From positions 1 to 15,812 of the forward strand of contig CAJFUU010000063.1 of NCBI GenBank assembly GCA_904420265.1: a DNA stretch of 15,812 bases, written 5' to 3'. This document shows positions 1 through 7,312 of this stretch, one piece after another. The stretch is from an uncultured Clostridia bacterium (GTDB lineage: Bacteria > Bacillota > Clostridia > Christensenellales > Aristaeellaceae). The translations under genes were made by a program, and so were the position numbers. The notes under the pieces were generated by a model. That model did no database searches and was not told the origin of the DNA. It was given only the letters and a program-made list of their open reading frames with translations. The first letter of the stretch is position 1; each line of letters opens with the position of its first letter.

Positions 1-825
1 CCCCGTCCCCTCTTGCTTTTTTCGTTTGCCTTTTCATAAGCAATCGCTTCGCCCGGGGTGTAAAAATAAACGTCACGAGGCTACAATTTTTGTCCCGCTC
101 ACCCCTTTGGCTTCGCACCCCCCCTTTCACAGGGCCAGCGTCCTTCGCTTTCGGCGGGCAAGGGCAGGGCAAAGCAGGGCCTGCCTCATTTTCCCCGTCC
201 CCTCTTGCTTTTTTCGTTTGCCTTTTCATAAGCAATCGCTTCGCCCGGGGTGTAAAAATAAACGTCGCGGGACTGTCATTTTTGTTCCGCTCGCCCTCCT
301 CGCTTCACACCCACCTTTTCACGAGGCCAGCGCCCTTCGCTTTCGGCGGGCAAGGGCAGGACGAAGCGAGGCCTGCCTCATTTTCCCCGTCCCCTCTTAC
401 TTTTTTCGTTTGCCTTTTCATAAGCAAGCGCTTCGCCCGGGGTGTAAAAAATAAACGTCGCGGGACTGTCATTTTTGTTCCGCTCGCCCTCCTCGCTTCA
501 CACTCGCCCTTTCACGGAGTCAACGCCCTTTGCTTTCGGCGGGCAAGGGCAGGACGATGTGGAAAACTGCCTCATCTTCCCCGCCATCTCCTGCTCTTCT
601 TGCGTTTGCCTTTTTATAAGTAAGCGCTTCGTCCGGGATGTAAAAAATAAACGTCGCGGGACTGTCATTTTTGCTCCGCTCGCCCTCCTCGCTTCACACC
701 CACCTTTTCACGGGGCCAGCGTCCTTCGCTTTCAGCGGGCAAGGGCAGGCTGATGCGGAAAACCGCCTCATCTTCCCCGCCATCTCCCGCTCTTCTTGCG
801 TTTGCCTTTTCATAAGCAAGCGCTT
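1..825. repeat. Tandem repeat array 1, about 192-196 bp period, at least four units
   Basis: Successive units begin at 1, 193, 385, 579 and 775, giving periods of 192, 192, 194 and 196 bp. Each starts with a CCCCGTCCCCTC-like block and carries the marks TTTGCCTTTTCATAAGC, GTAAAAATAAACGTCGCGGG and GGCGGGCAAGGGCAGG in the same order. Units 2 and 3 are the most alike; by eye neighbours are roughly 85-90% identical. The fifth unit matches to about 825, then decays. The array is cut by the left edge, so its full copy number is unknown. Two plus-strand frames stay open across the first units only because 192 is divisible by three. The later 194 and 196 bp units break them, so I do not call a gene. 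Function is unknown. Confidence 0.9.
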
Positions 826-1030
826 TGGGGCTTGTGCTTCGCGCTATCTTTTCAAAAAGCGAACGTCCTTACCTCTGGCAAACAAGGATCAGACGGGGCG
901 ACGGCCTCATTTTCCCTGCCCTTTCTCGCCCACTTCTCGCCCACTTTTCCGAAGGAAGATGTGTTCTGCCGAAGCGCGGGAAAATCGAAAGACGCAATTT
1001 TTTCCTTTCTCCCCACCCCTCGCGCCTTCG
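826..1030. other. Decayed sequence between arrays 1 and 2
   Basis: No gene is seen. The stretch keeps weak traces of array 1: a CCTCATTTTCCC block at 905-916 and an ACGTCCTT-like block before it, at the spacing expected of a unit shortened by about 55 bp. An 11-bp tandem duplication, CTCGCCCACTT, sits at 925-946. The pattern suggests a degenerate repeat unit, by inference. Confidence 0.5.
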
Positions 1031-1402
1031 CCTTTTCAAAGCGCGAGCGGCGGAGCCGCCCTTCCATAGGAGGCGGAAAAGCAACTCCTTATTTATGAAG
1101 GGACATGCGCAGGGTCCTTCCCGCTTTCTCCTCTCCCGTAACCCCATGTTGCATTTTTAAAGCCAGGCGGCGGAGCCGCTCTTCCATGAGAGGCGGAAAA
1201 GCAACCCCTATTATGAAGGGACATGCGCAGGATTCTTCCCGCTTTCTCCTCTCCCGTAACCCCACGTCGCCTTTTCAAAGCGCAGGCGGCGGAGACGCCC
1301 TTCCATGGGAGGCGAAAAAGCAACTCCTTATTTATGAAGGGACATGCGCAGGATTCTTCCCGCTTTCTCCTCCCCCGTAACCCCACGTCGCCTTTTCAAA
1401 GC
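1031..1402. repeat. Tandem repeat array 2, about 120 bp period, three units plus a remnant
   Basis: Units start at 1031, 1152 and 1270, with a fourth start at 1391 that stops after about 12 bases. The periods are therefore 121, 118 and 121 bp. Every unit has a CTTTTCAAAGCG-like block, a GGCGGAGCCGCC-like block, an AGGCGGAAAAGCAAC block, ATGAAGGGACATGCGCAGG and a CTTCCCGCTTTCTCC block ending in CCGTAACCCCA. CCGCC and GGCGG arms inside units 1 and 2 can pair; in unit 3 the outer pair is lost. Open frames cross the array on both strands but are repetitive, have no convincing ribosome binding site and shift between units, so they are not called. The sequence is distinct from arrays 1 and 3 apart from a shared CCTTTTCA-like motif. 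Confidence 0.88.
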
Positions 1403-1494
1403 GGCGCTTTATCGGTTCCGAAAAGCAAATTTCCCGCGCGCGTCCGGCTTTGGAAACCTGCGCGTCCGTTCTTCCCGGACAGGCCCTGGGATTC

Positions 1495-1527
1495 AAAAGC
1501 GGCGGACGCGTTTTTCGCATCCGCCGC
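1495..1527 (-). terminator. Rho-independent terminator of the citrate-to-2-oxoglutarate operon
   Basis: Read on the minus strand, GCGGCGGATGCG pairs with CGCGTCCGCCGC around an AAAAA loop. This makes a 12-bp stem with one U-G wobble, followed by TTTT and then G. It lies about 58 nt downstream of the isocitrate dehydrogenase stop codon and points the same way. The U tract is short, so termination may be partial. The rest of 1403-1585 holds no gene; a smaller GTCCG/CGGAC hairpin occurs near 1464-1480. Confidence 0.75.
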
Positions 1528-1585
1528 AGTGTGCAAGATCACAAGCAGGACCGAGGTGTTTTTCTCCCGCCTACCCGTGCGCGCT

Positions 1586-2734
1586 TTACAAATTCCCTGC
1601 GCGCAACGTTTCCAGCACGTAATCGCCAAATGCCTGGCAGGTAGCGCCGCCGACATCGCCGGTGACCACGCATTTCTTCTCGCTCTCGCAGCAAATTTCC
1701 AGCGCCCGCCCAAGGCGCTCGGCCTGGCCTGCGCGACCGATGTGCGCAAGCAGCATCTGCGCCGCGCGCAGGATGCTTTCCGGGTTGGCGTAATCGCCCA
1801 GTCCCTCCTCAATCATGCGCGGCGCGGTGCCGTGGATGGCCTCGAACATGGCGTAGCGGCTGCCCAGATTGGCGCTGCCCGCCGTGCCTACGCCGCCCTG
1901 CAACTGCGCGGCCTCGTCGGTGATGATGTCGCCGTAGAGGTTGGGCAGTATAAACACCTGAAAGCGGGCGCGCAGGGCCGGGTTGACCAGGTTTGCGGTC
2001 ATAATGTCGATGTACCAATCCTCCACTTCCATTTCGGGATAATCCCTGGCAACCTCGTGGCATATGGCGCTGAATTTGCCGTCCGTCTTCTTCATAATGT
2101 TGGCCTTGGTGACGATGGCGACGCGCTTTTTGCCGTTTTTGCGCGCGTAGTCAAAGGCGGCGCGGGCAATACGGCGCGTGCCGGCATCGGTGATGACCTT
2201 GAAATCCATCGCCAGGCCGGGCAGTTCAATTCCCCGGCTGCCGAGCGTATATTCGCCCTCGGTGTTTTCGCGGAAAAACGTCCAATCCACGCCCTCTGCA
2301 GGAATGCGCACCGGGCGCACGTTGGCGTACAAATCCAGGGCGCGCCGCAGGGTGACGTTGGCGCTTTCCAGCGTGCCGCCCTTGGGCGTGGTGGTCGGCC
2401 CTTTGAGCAGCGCGTCGCATCCGCGAATCTGCTCAAGTACATCGGCGGGCACGGCCTCGCCGCGCGCCATGCGGTTTTCGATGGTCAGGCCGTCGATCTG
2501 TCTTAATTCGACCGCGCCCGCGGCGATCTCATCCGCCAGCAGGTATTCTAGGACCCGCCGGGCCTGCTTTACGATGACCGGCCCGATTCCATCGCCGCCA
2601 ATCACGCCCACAACGGTTCTCCCCTCACGCGCTTCTCCGGCTCCGGCCGCGGCCTCCAGACGGCTGGCGCGCGCAACCTGCTCTTCCAGAAGGGCGCGAA
2701 AGTGCTCTACCGCCCGCTCGATCTGTGCATTCAT
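1586..2734 (-). CDS. icd: Isocitrate dehydrogenase (NAD(P)-dependent)
   Basis: Predicted to convert isocitrate to 2-oxoglutarate and CO2 in the cytoplasm; 382 residues of the isocitrate/isopropylmalate dehydrogenase family. Visible motifs are GGDGIGP (46-52), SANVTLRRALDLYANVRPVR (124-143), ENTEGEYT (156-163), KANI (210-213), DIMTANLVNP (243-252), YGDIITDEAA (267-276) and HGTAPRM (301-307). The S124-x-N126 pair in the substrate loop is the isocitrate-type signature and argues against isopropylmalate dehydrogenase. R306-M307 stands where E. coli NADP enzyme has Lys-Tyr and NAD enzymes usually have Asp-Ile, so the coenzyme is uncertain. About 38 helical, Ala/Glu/Arg-rich residues precede the catalytic domain. 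The chosen ATG overlaps the aconitase stop as ATGA, with a GGGGGCGGG ribosome site upstream; a longer frame lacks homology before it. Last gene of its operon. Confidence 0.9.
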   Translation of the reverse strand: MNAQIERAVEHFRALLEEQVARASRLEAAAGAGEAREGRTVVGVIGGDGIGPVIVKQARRVLEYLLADEIAAGAVELRQIDGLTIENRMARGEAVPADVLEQIRGCDALLKGPTTTPKGGTLESANVTLRRALDLYANVRPVRIPAEGVDWTFFRENTEGEYTLGSRGIELPGLAMDFKVITDAGTRRIARAAFDYARKNGKKRVAIVTKANIMKKTDGKFSAICHEVARDYPEMEVEDWYIDIMTANLVNPALRARFQVFILPNLYGDIITDEAAQLQGGVGTAGSANLGSRYAMFEAIHGTAPRMIEEGLGDYANPESILRAAQMLLAHIGRAGQAERLGRALEICCESEKKCVVTGDVGGATCQAFGDYVLETLRAGNL

Positions 2735-4665
2735 CGCATACCCGCCCCCTTTGTATACTGAAGCAGCCCGCCGGCGCGCAGGATGTCCCGCTGGCGCGGG
2801 GACAGTTCGCACGTCAGGGCAAAGGTTTCGCCCGAAGTCTTGTCCAGCAGCGTGAATTTGCCGCTCTCCAGCCCCGCAAAAATGCCGGAGATTGCCAGCG
2901 CATCGCCCTGCGAAAGGCGGTCATAGTCGTCCGGGTTTGCAAACGTCAGCGGCAGGATGCCATAATTGATGAGATTGGCGGCGTGGATGCGCGCAAAGCC
3001 CTTGGCGATAACTGCGCGGACGCCCAGATACATCGGCACCAACGCCGCGTGTTCGCGCGAAGAACCCTGTCCGTAATTGGCGCCGCCGGCAATGATCGAG
3101 CGCCCTGCCGCACGCGCGCGCGCCGGGAAATCTTCATCGCACACGGTGAAGCAGAACTCGGACAGCTCGGGCACGTTCGAGCGATAGGGCAGTATCTTCG
3201 CCCCGGCGGGCATGATGTGGTCTGTGGTGATGTTGTCGCCCACCTTGAGCGTCAGGGGCGCCTCGATTGTATCCGCAAGCGGCTCGCCCAGCGGCATGGG
3301 GCGAATGTTCGGGCCGCGCAGGATTTCCACATGCGCCGCTTCGGCCGCGTCCGAGGGCGGCAACACGCCGCTGTCGTCGACAAGAAAGCGCTCCGGCAGA
3401 ACGACCTCGGGATATTCCCCCAGCGCGCGCGGGTCGGCAATGTGCCCGCACAGCGCGGTGGCGGCGGCCACCTCCGGGGAAGCCAGGTAGACCTGCGCGT
3501 CGCGCGTGCCGCTGCGGCCCTCGAAATTGCGGTTGAACGTGCGCACAGACACGCCGCCCGACGCGGGCGAAAAGCCCATGCCAATGCACGGCCCACAGGC
3601 GCACTCCAACACGCGCGCGCCGCTGGCGAGCAGGTCCGAAAGGGCGCCGCAGTCGGCGAGCATCTGCAAAACCTGCCGGGAACCGGGGGAAACGGAGAGG
3701 CTTACGCCGTCGGCAATCTTCTTGCCTTTGAGGATGGCCGCTACGCGCAGAAGATCGCGCAGCGAAGAATTTGTGCAGGAACCGACGCAAACCTGGCTGA
3801 CCCGCACGTCTTCAAGTTCCCGCGCCGGGCGCACGTTATCCGGGGAATGCGGACAGGCGCAGAGCGGCTCAAGCGCGGAAAGGTCGATGTCAATCACGCG
3901 GTCATAGACGGCGTCCGAGTCGCTTTCGAGGGGGATAAAGTCCTCTTCCCTGCCCTGTGCGCGCAAAAACGCCCTAGTGACCTCGTCCGAAGGAAAGATG
4001 GACGTGGTCGCGCCCAGTTCTGTGCCCATATTGGCAATGGTGGCGCGCTCTGGCACGGAGAGCGTTTTTACGCCCTCGCCGCCCCACTCGATGATCGCCC
4101 CGCGCCCACCGCGCACGCTGAGCATGCGCAAAATTTCCAGGCTCGCGTCTTTGGCGCTGACCCAGGGCGGCAACTGGCCCGTCAAATTGACCTTGAACAT
4201 GCGCGGCATGTTGATAAAATACGCGCCGCCAGCCATGGCCACGGCCACATCCATGCCGCCCGCGCCCATGGCCAGCATGCCCAGCGCGCCGCCGGTGGGC
4301 GTGTGGCTGTCTGAACCAATCAGCGTTTTGCCGGGCTTTCCAAAGCGCTCCAGATGTACCTGATGGCAAATGCCGTTGCCGGGGCGGGAAAAGCGCACGC
4401 CGTACTTGCGGGCCACGGACTGTATATAGCGGTGGTCGTCGGCATTTTCGAAGCCGCACTGCAGCGTATTGTGGTCGATGTAGGCCACGGAAAGTTCCGT
4501 GCGCACGCGCGGCACGTTCATGGCCTCCAGCGCCAGATAGGCCATGGTGCCGGTGGCGTCCTGCGTAAGCGTCTGGTCGATGCGCAATCCAATTTCTGCG
4601 CCGGGGGTCATCTTTCCGCAAACAAGGTGGCTGCGAATAATCTTTTGCGCAATTGTATCGCCCAT
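2731..4665 (-). CDS. acnA: Aconitate hydratase (aconitase), short about 640-residue type
   Basis: Isomerises citrate to isocitrate through cis-aconitate using a [4Fe-4S] cluster in the cytoplasm. The 644 residues fit the monomeric clostridial aconitase type, shorter than the roughly 890-residue AcnA/IRP type. Cluster cysteines are C297 in VGSCTNSS and C357 and C360 in ACGPCIG. Other family motifs are AYIDHN (61-66), GSDSHTPTGG (117-126), DNITTDHIMPAGAK (477-490) and, in the C-terminal swivel domain, YGQGSSREHA (531-540) with the catalytic serine. Having both large and swivel domains in one chain argues against a LeuC/LeuD isopropylmalate isomerase. The start follows the regulator stop by one base, and its AGGAGGAG ribosome site lies inside the regulator's last codons. 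The gene's TGA overlaps the next ATG, so translation of the two is probably coupled. Confidence 0.94.
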   Translation of the reverse strand: MGDTIAQKIIRSHLVCGKMTPGAEIGLRIDQTLTQDATGTMAYLALEAMNVPRVRTELSVAYIDHNTLQCGFENADDHRYIQSVARKYGVRFSRPGNGICHQVHLERFGKPGKTLIGSDSHTPTGGALGMLAMGAGGMDVAVAMAGGAYFINMPRMFKVNLTGQLPPWVSAKDASLEILRMLSVRGGRGAIIEWGGEGVKTLSVPERATIANMGTELGATTSIFPSDEVTRAFLRAQGREEDFIPLESDSDAVYDRVIDIDLSALEPLCACPHSPDNVRPARELEDVRVSQVCVGSCTNSSLRDLLRVAAILKGKKIADGVSLSVSPGSRQVLQMLADCGALSDLLASGARVLECACGPCIGMGFSPASGGVSVRTFNRNFEGRSGTRDAQVYLASPEVAAATALCGHIADPRALGEYPEVVLPERFLVDDSGVLPPSDAAEAAHVEILRGPNIRPMPLGEPLADTIEAPLTLKVGDNITTDHIMPAGAKILPYRSNVPELSEFCFTVCDEDFPARARAAGRSIIAGGANYGQGSSREHAALVPMYLGVRAVIAKGFARIHAANLINYGILPLTFANPDDYDRLSQGDALAISGIFAGLESGKFTLLDKTSGETFALTCELSPRQRDILRAGGLLQYTKGAGMR

Positions 4666-4666
4666 G

Positions 4667-5311
4667 CTAGTTCTCCTCCTGAGACATAATGCTGTTTCTG
4701 GCGTTTACGGTATGGCGCAGGAGCACTTCTTCGGCACGATCCGGGTCGTGCCCGGCAATGGCTTCATAGATGGCCTTGTGCTCGGCAAAGGATTCCCTGG
4801 CCCGGGCGCTGTCTCCCACGGAAACCCGGCGGTATTTGACAATTTTGCGGTGCAGGGGCGAAAGCGTATCATAGAGCACCAGGCTGCCGCTGATGCGGTA
4901 AATCATGTCGTGGAAGCGGTTGTCGGCGTCGATAATGCTGGCGCTGTCTTCTTTGAGCGTAAAGAATTCCTGCATATCCAGTATGTGCTTGAGTTGCTCC
5001 AGCTGCTCGCCATTGGCGCGTTCGGCAGCGCGGCGCGCGGCCAGGCCCTCCACACGGGCGCGAATTTCGTATATGTCGTCAATGTCCCGCCTGTCCAGGC
5101 CCACCACGCGCATGCCGCGCGATGTGCCCACCACCAGGCGCTCCTGCTCCAACCGGCGCAACGCCTCGCGGATGGGCGTGCGGCTCACGCCCAGCTTTTC
5201 GCTCAGTTTCGTCTCCGTCAACACCTCGCCGCGCGCATATGCGCCGGTGAGTATGTCCCGCTCGAGAATTTCAAACACCTGGTCGGCAATGGAAACGGTC
5301 TTGTGGTCCAT
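4667..5311 (-). CDS. GntR-family transcriptional regulator, FadR/FCD type
   Basis: 214 residues with an N-terminal winged helix-turn-helix (about 5-72; TKLSEKLGVSRTPIREALRR is the recognition region) and a C-terminal all-helical FCD ligand domain (about 78-205). The FCD metal-site pattern is intact: D130 and H134 in DADNRFHDMI, H178 in EHKAIYEAI and H200 in LLRHTVNA. Members of this family commonly sense small carboxylic acids. The gene sits inside the operon it probably controls, 2 nt after the Re-citrate synthase stop and 1 nt before aconitase, so citrate, isocitrate or 2-oxoglutarate is a reasonable but unproven ligand. The likely DNA target is the 18-bp palindrome at 6714-6731. The start ATG has a GGGGGG ribosome site about 10 nt upstream, formed by the end of the preceding gene. 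Confidence 0.9.
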   Translation of the reverse strand: MDHKTVSIADQVFEILERDILTGAYARGEVLTETKLSEKLGVSRTPIREALRRLEQERLVVGTSRGMRVVGLDRRDIDDIYEIRARVEGLAARRAAERANGEQLEQLKHILDMQEFFTLKEDSASIIDADNRFHDMIYRISGSLVLYDTLSPLHRKIVKYRRVSVGDSARARESFAEHKAIYEAIAGHDPDRAEEVLLRHTVNARNSIMSQEEN

Positions 5312-5313
5312 GC

Positions 5314-6696
5314 CTACTTTCCCCCCTTCTTCAGCGGTCCGCCGTGCAACTGATTGACTTTGCGCTCCAGTTCGTTGGGCGACAGGGCGGCGGTGCGGCC
5401 GCTTTCGTACACTTCATCCACCCAGGCTTTGAGCTTTTCCACCAGCGGGTCATGCTTGTTGATCGCATCCTCGCCAGTAAGTCCGTAATGCTCATTGAGC
5501 CAGTATGCGATGCCTGCCAGGCCGCTGGTCTTGCTCACCATCACTCCCGCGGGACGGTTCAAAAGTTTGCGGGTGTTGAAAATGTTGTAAATTTCCTCTT
5601 CCTTGAGCAGGCCGTCGGCGTGGATGCCGGCGCGGGTGGTGTTGAAATAGCGGCCCACAAAGGGCGTCATTGGCGGCACGTCGTAGCCGATTTCGTTTTT
5701 GAAATATTCGGCGATTTCGGTAATGACCGTGGGATCCATGCCATCGAGCGAACCGCGCAAGGACGCGTACTCAAACACCATGGCCTCCAGGGGGATGTTT
5801 CCCGTGCGCTCGCCGATGCCCAGCAGGGAGCAGTTCACCGCGCAGGCGCCGTACAGCCAGGCGGTGGCGGCGTTGCTGACGGCCTTGTAAAAGTCGTTAT
5901 GGCCGTGCCATTCCAGCATTTCGCTGGAAACGTCGGAATAATGTTGCAGGCCGTAGACGATGCCCGGCACGCTGCGGGGCAGAGCCACCTCGGTGTAAGG
6001 CACGCCGTAGCCCATGGTGTCGCAGGCGCGGATGCGCACGGGGATGCCCGCTTCGCGCGACAGCTTCATCAGTTCGTTGACAAAAGGCACTACAAAGCCG
6101 TAAAAGTCCGCGCGGGTGATGTCTTCCAGATGGCAGCGGGGCATGACCCCGGCCTCAAAGGCCTCGCGCACCGTGTCGAGGTACTTTTTCATGGCCTCGC
6201 CGCGGGTGAGTTTCATTTTTTTGAAAATGTGATAGTCGCTGCAGCTCATGAGGATGCCCGTTTCGCGGATTCCCAGATCCCGCACCAGGCGGAAGTCCTC
6301 CTTTGTGGCGCGAATCCAGGTGGTGATCTCCGGGAAACGCAGTCCCAAGTCGCGGCAGCGCTCCACGGCCTCGCGGTCTTTCTGGCTGTAAATGAAAAAC
6401 TCCGTTTGGCGGATGATGCCGTATGGCCCGCCCAACTTGCTCATGAGTTTGTACAATTCGACGATCTGATCGGGCGTGTAGGGATCCACCGATTGCTGCC
6501 CATCCCGGAACGAGGTGTCTGTAATCCAGATTTCCTCAGGCATGTTCATGGGCACGCGGCGATGGTTGAAGGGCACCTTGGGCACGCTCTCATAATCGTA
6601 AATGTCACGGTAGAGATTGGGCTCCTTGACGTCCTGCAGGGAATAGCGATAGTTTTTCTGTTCCAATAAATTTGTTTTTGGCGATATTTCGAGCAT
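5314..6696 (-). CDS. Citrate (Re)-synthase, HMGL/homocitrate-synthase family
   Basis: 460 residues; predicted to condense acetyl-CoA and oxaloacetate to citrate with Re-face stereochemistry, as known for Clostridium kluyveri. The protein is a DRE-TIM metallolyase-like barrel: TDTSFRDGQQS (59-69) with metal and catalytic residues R64-D65, the HGH metal motif in EWHGHND (262-268), GIGERTGNIPLEA (293-305) and the GIHADGLLK motif (357-365) of the post-barrel region. Isopropylmalate, citramalate and homocitrate synthases share these motifs, so the family alone does not fix the substrate. The operon partners aconitase and isocitrate dehydrogenase, and the lack of any leucine or lysine genes nearby, favour citrate. 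There is no long C-terminal allosteric domain of the LeuA type. The start follows AGGAGGA by 8 nt; an ATG 5 nt upstream is in another frame and too close to the ribosome site. First gene of its operon. Confidence 0.82.
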   Translation of the reverse strand: MLEISPKTNLLEQKNYRYSLQDVKEPNLYRDIYDYESVPKVPFNHRRVPMNMPEEIWITDTSFRDGQQSVDPYTPDQIVELYKLMSKLGGPYGIIRQTEFFIYSQKDREAVERCRDLGLRFPEITTWIRATKEDFRLVRDLGIRETGILMSCSDYHIFKKMKLTRGEAMKKYLDTVREAFEAGVMPRCHLEDITRADFYGFVVPFVNELMKLSREAGIPVRIRACDTMGYGVPYTEVALPRSVPGIVYGLQHYSDVSSEMLEWHGHNDFYKAVSNAATAWLYGACAVNCSLLGIGERTGNIPLEAMVFEYASLRGSLDGMDPTVITEIAEYFKNEIGYDVPPMTPFVGRYFNTTRAGIHADGLLKEEEIYNIFNTRKLLNRPAGVMVSKTSGLAGIAYWLNEHYGLTGEDAINKHDPLVEKLKAWVDEVYESGRTAALSPNELERKVNQLHGGPLKKGGK

Positions 6697-6704
6697 GGCA
6701 TTCG

Positions 6705-6711
6705 TCCTCCT
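6705..6711 (-). promoter_or_regulatory. Ribosome binding site of Re-citrate synthase
   Basis: AGGAGGA on the minus strand, 8 nt before the chosen ATG and only 2 nt from the operator palindrome. It decides between two close ATG codons: the upstream one would leave a 3 nt spacer. Confidence 0.8.
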
Positions 6712-6713
6712 GA

Positions 6714-6731
6714 ATACTTGTATACAAGTAT
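6714..6731. promoter_or_regulatory. Operator: perfect 18-bp palindrome ATACTTGTATACAAGTAT
   Basis: Each 9-bp half is the exact reverse complement of the other. The TTGTATACAA core resembles sites reported for GntR/FCD regulators. The site overlaps the predicted -10 box and the predicted start of transcription of the Re-citrate synthase operon, whose second gene encodes such a regulator. Autorepression is the simplest reading. The palindrome is seen directly; the protein that binds it is inferred. Confidence 0.75.
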
Positions 6732-6755
6732 ATGAATTAAAACTCTCTGGATAAA
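6727..6755 (-). promoter_or_regulatory. Putative sigma-A promoter of the Re-citrate synthase operon
   Basis: On the minus strand a TATACT -10 box (6727-6732, five of six to consensus) is 17 nt from a weak TTTATC -35 box (6750-6755, three of six). Transcription would begin near 6720, giving a leader of about 24 nt. The -10 box lies partly inside the palindrome, as expected for a repressor-controlled promoter. Confidence 0.5.
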
Positions 6756-6800
6756 CACATATTCAGCGCAGTTTTCATTGATTTATCGTTAATTTGCAGG

Positions 6801-6810
6801 ATGTACGCTT
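6801..6810. repeat. Left copy of a 10-bp direct repeat, ATGTACGCTT
   Basis: The same ten bases recur at 7349-7358 and bracket a 538-bp segment containing most of the hairpins. This could be a target-site duplication. However, one such chance match in about 850 bp is quite likely, and the segment lacks clear terminal inverted repeats. Confidence 0.35.
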
Positions 6811-6819
6811 GCAATATGC

Positions 6820-6846
6820 AAAAATCGCCCGCATAAAGCGGGTGAT
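6820..6846 (-). terminator. Possible rho-independent terminator upstream of the Re-citrate synthase promoter
   Basis: Read on the minus strand, ATC-A-CCCGC pairs with GCGGG-C-GAT across a TTTAT loop with one A/C mismatch, followed by TTTTT. It lies between the aroE-aroK gene and the next promoter, so it could stop read-through from the aromatic operon. On the plus strand the stem is complete with a G-U pair but has no U tract after it. Confidence 0.5.
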
Positions 6847-7155
6847 CCGGATGTCAAAAAGATAGACAGAACCATTTCCGGCGAAAGGCTGAAAACCCGA
6901 TGGATTTTCAGGTTGGCAAGGCCGGCCGGTTTTGACAATTTGAAAATTGGCAGAAGCGCCTCGCAGTTTTTTTCCTGTGTCGCGCAGCGCGCGAGCAAAA
7001 ATTGGAGAGGGTGGCAGGAGGCGCAGAATTCAGAGGATTCTGCGGTTTTGCCAAGGCTCAAATTGAAAATTTGAGACGCGGCGCCCGTCAGGGAGAATGT
7101 TCCCCCGTCCACCGGCTTGTTGACAAAGTCAACAGACTGCCAGAGTGATGAGAAA

Positions 7156-7210
7156 GCCTGCAAGCCACGGAAGCAAACTTGCAGGCAAGGAAACTTGCCT
7201 GAACGCAAGT
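7156..7210. other. Two mutually exclusive hairpins
   Basis: Arm GCCTGCAAG (7156-7164) pairs with CTTGCAGGC (7178-7186). Alternatively, CAGGCAAG (7182-7189) pairs with CTTGCCTG (7194-7201) around a GAAA loop. The second can be extended by an outer ACTTG/CAAGT stem (7177-7181 with 7206-7210). Overlapping alternatives like this are typical of attenuators, but no ligand-domain consensus is recognised. Confidence 0.45.
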
Positions 7211-7312
7211 GACCGCAGACTGCAAGTGCAGCTGACGCAGAAAGCGAAAATTGCCCTCGTTTTTCCTTCTTATCCGGGCAATTTTTGCGTTTGCCGGCTC
7301 TGTCAGCGCTCT

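Noticed and set aside
26..623. Plus-strand frames of 142 and 177 codons encoding apparent 64-residue repeats
   Set aside because: Two different frames are open over the same tandem units, the units later change length out of frame, and there is no ribosome site or known domain. The repeat itself explains the open frames.
1..825. CRISPR-like array
   Set aside because: The whole 190-bp unit repeats with gradual divergence. There are no short identical repeats separated by unique spacers and no cas genes.
1093..1386. Minus-strand frame across array 2
   Set aside because: It is repetitive, overlaps other open frames and has no homology that I recognise; it is a by-product of 120-bp units.
1223..2506. 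427-codon plus-strand frame, and similar long plus-strand frames opposite aconitase, Re-citrate synthase, pheA and aroC
   Set aside because: They are antisense shadows of clearly conserved minus-strand genes in GC-rich DNA and are rich in Arg, Ala and His without domains.
2747..2764. TTGTATAC at 2751-2758 as a second operator near the isocitrate dehydrogenase start
   Set aside because: Only the 8-bp core matches the palindrome, the flanks do not pair, and the bases are codons of the aconitase C-terminus.
2731..6696. Leucine or lysine (homocitrate) pathway operon
   Set aside because: The aconitase has both domains in one chain, the dehydrogenase has the isocitrate-type Ser-x-Asn loop, and the synthase lacks a LeuA regulatory domain. 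An oxidative TCA branch fits better.
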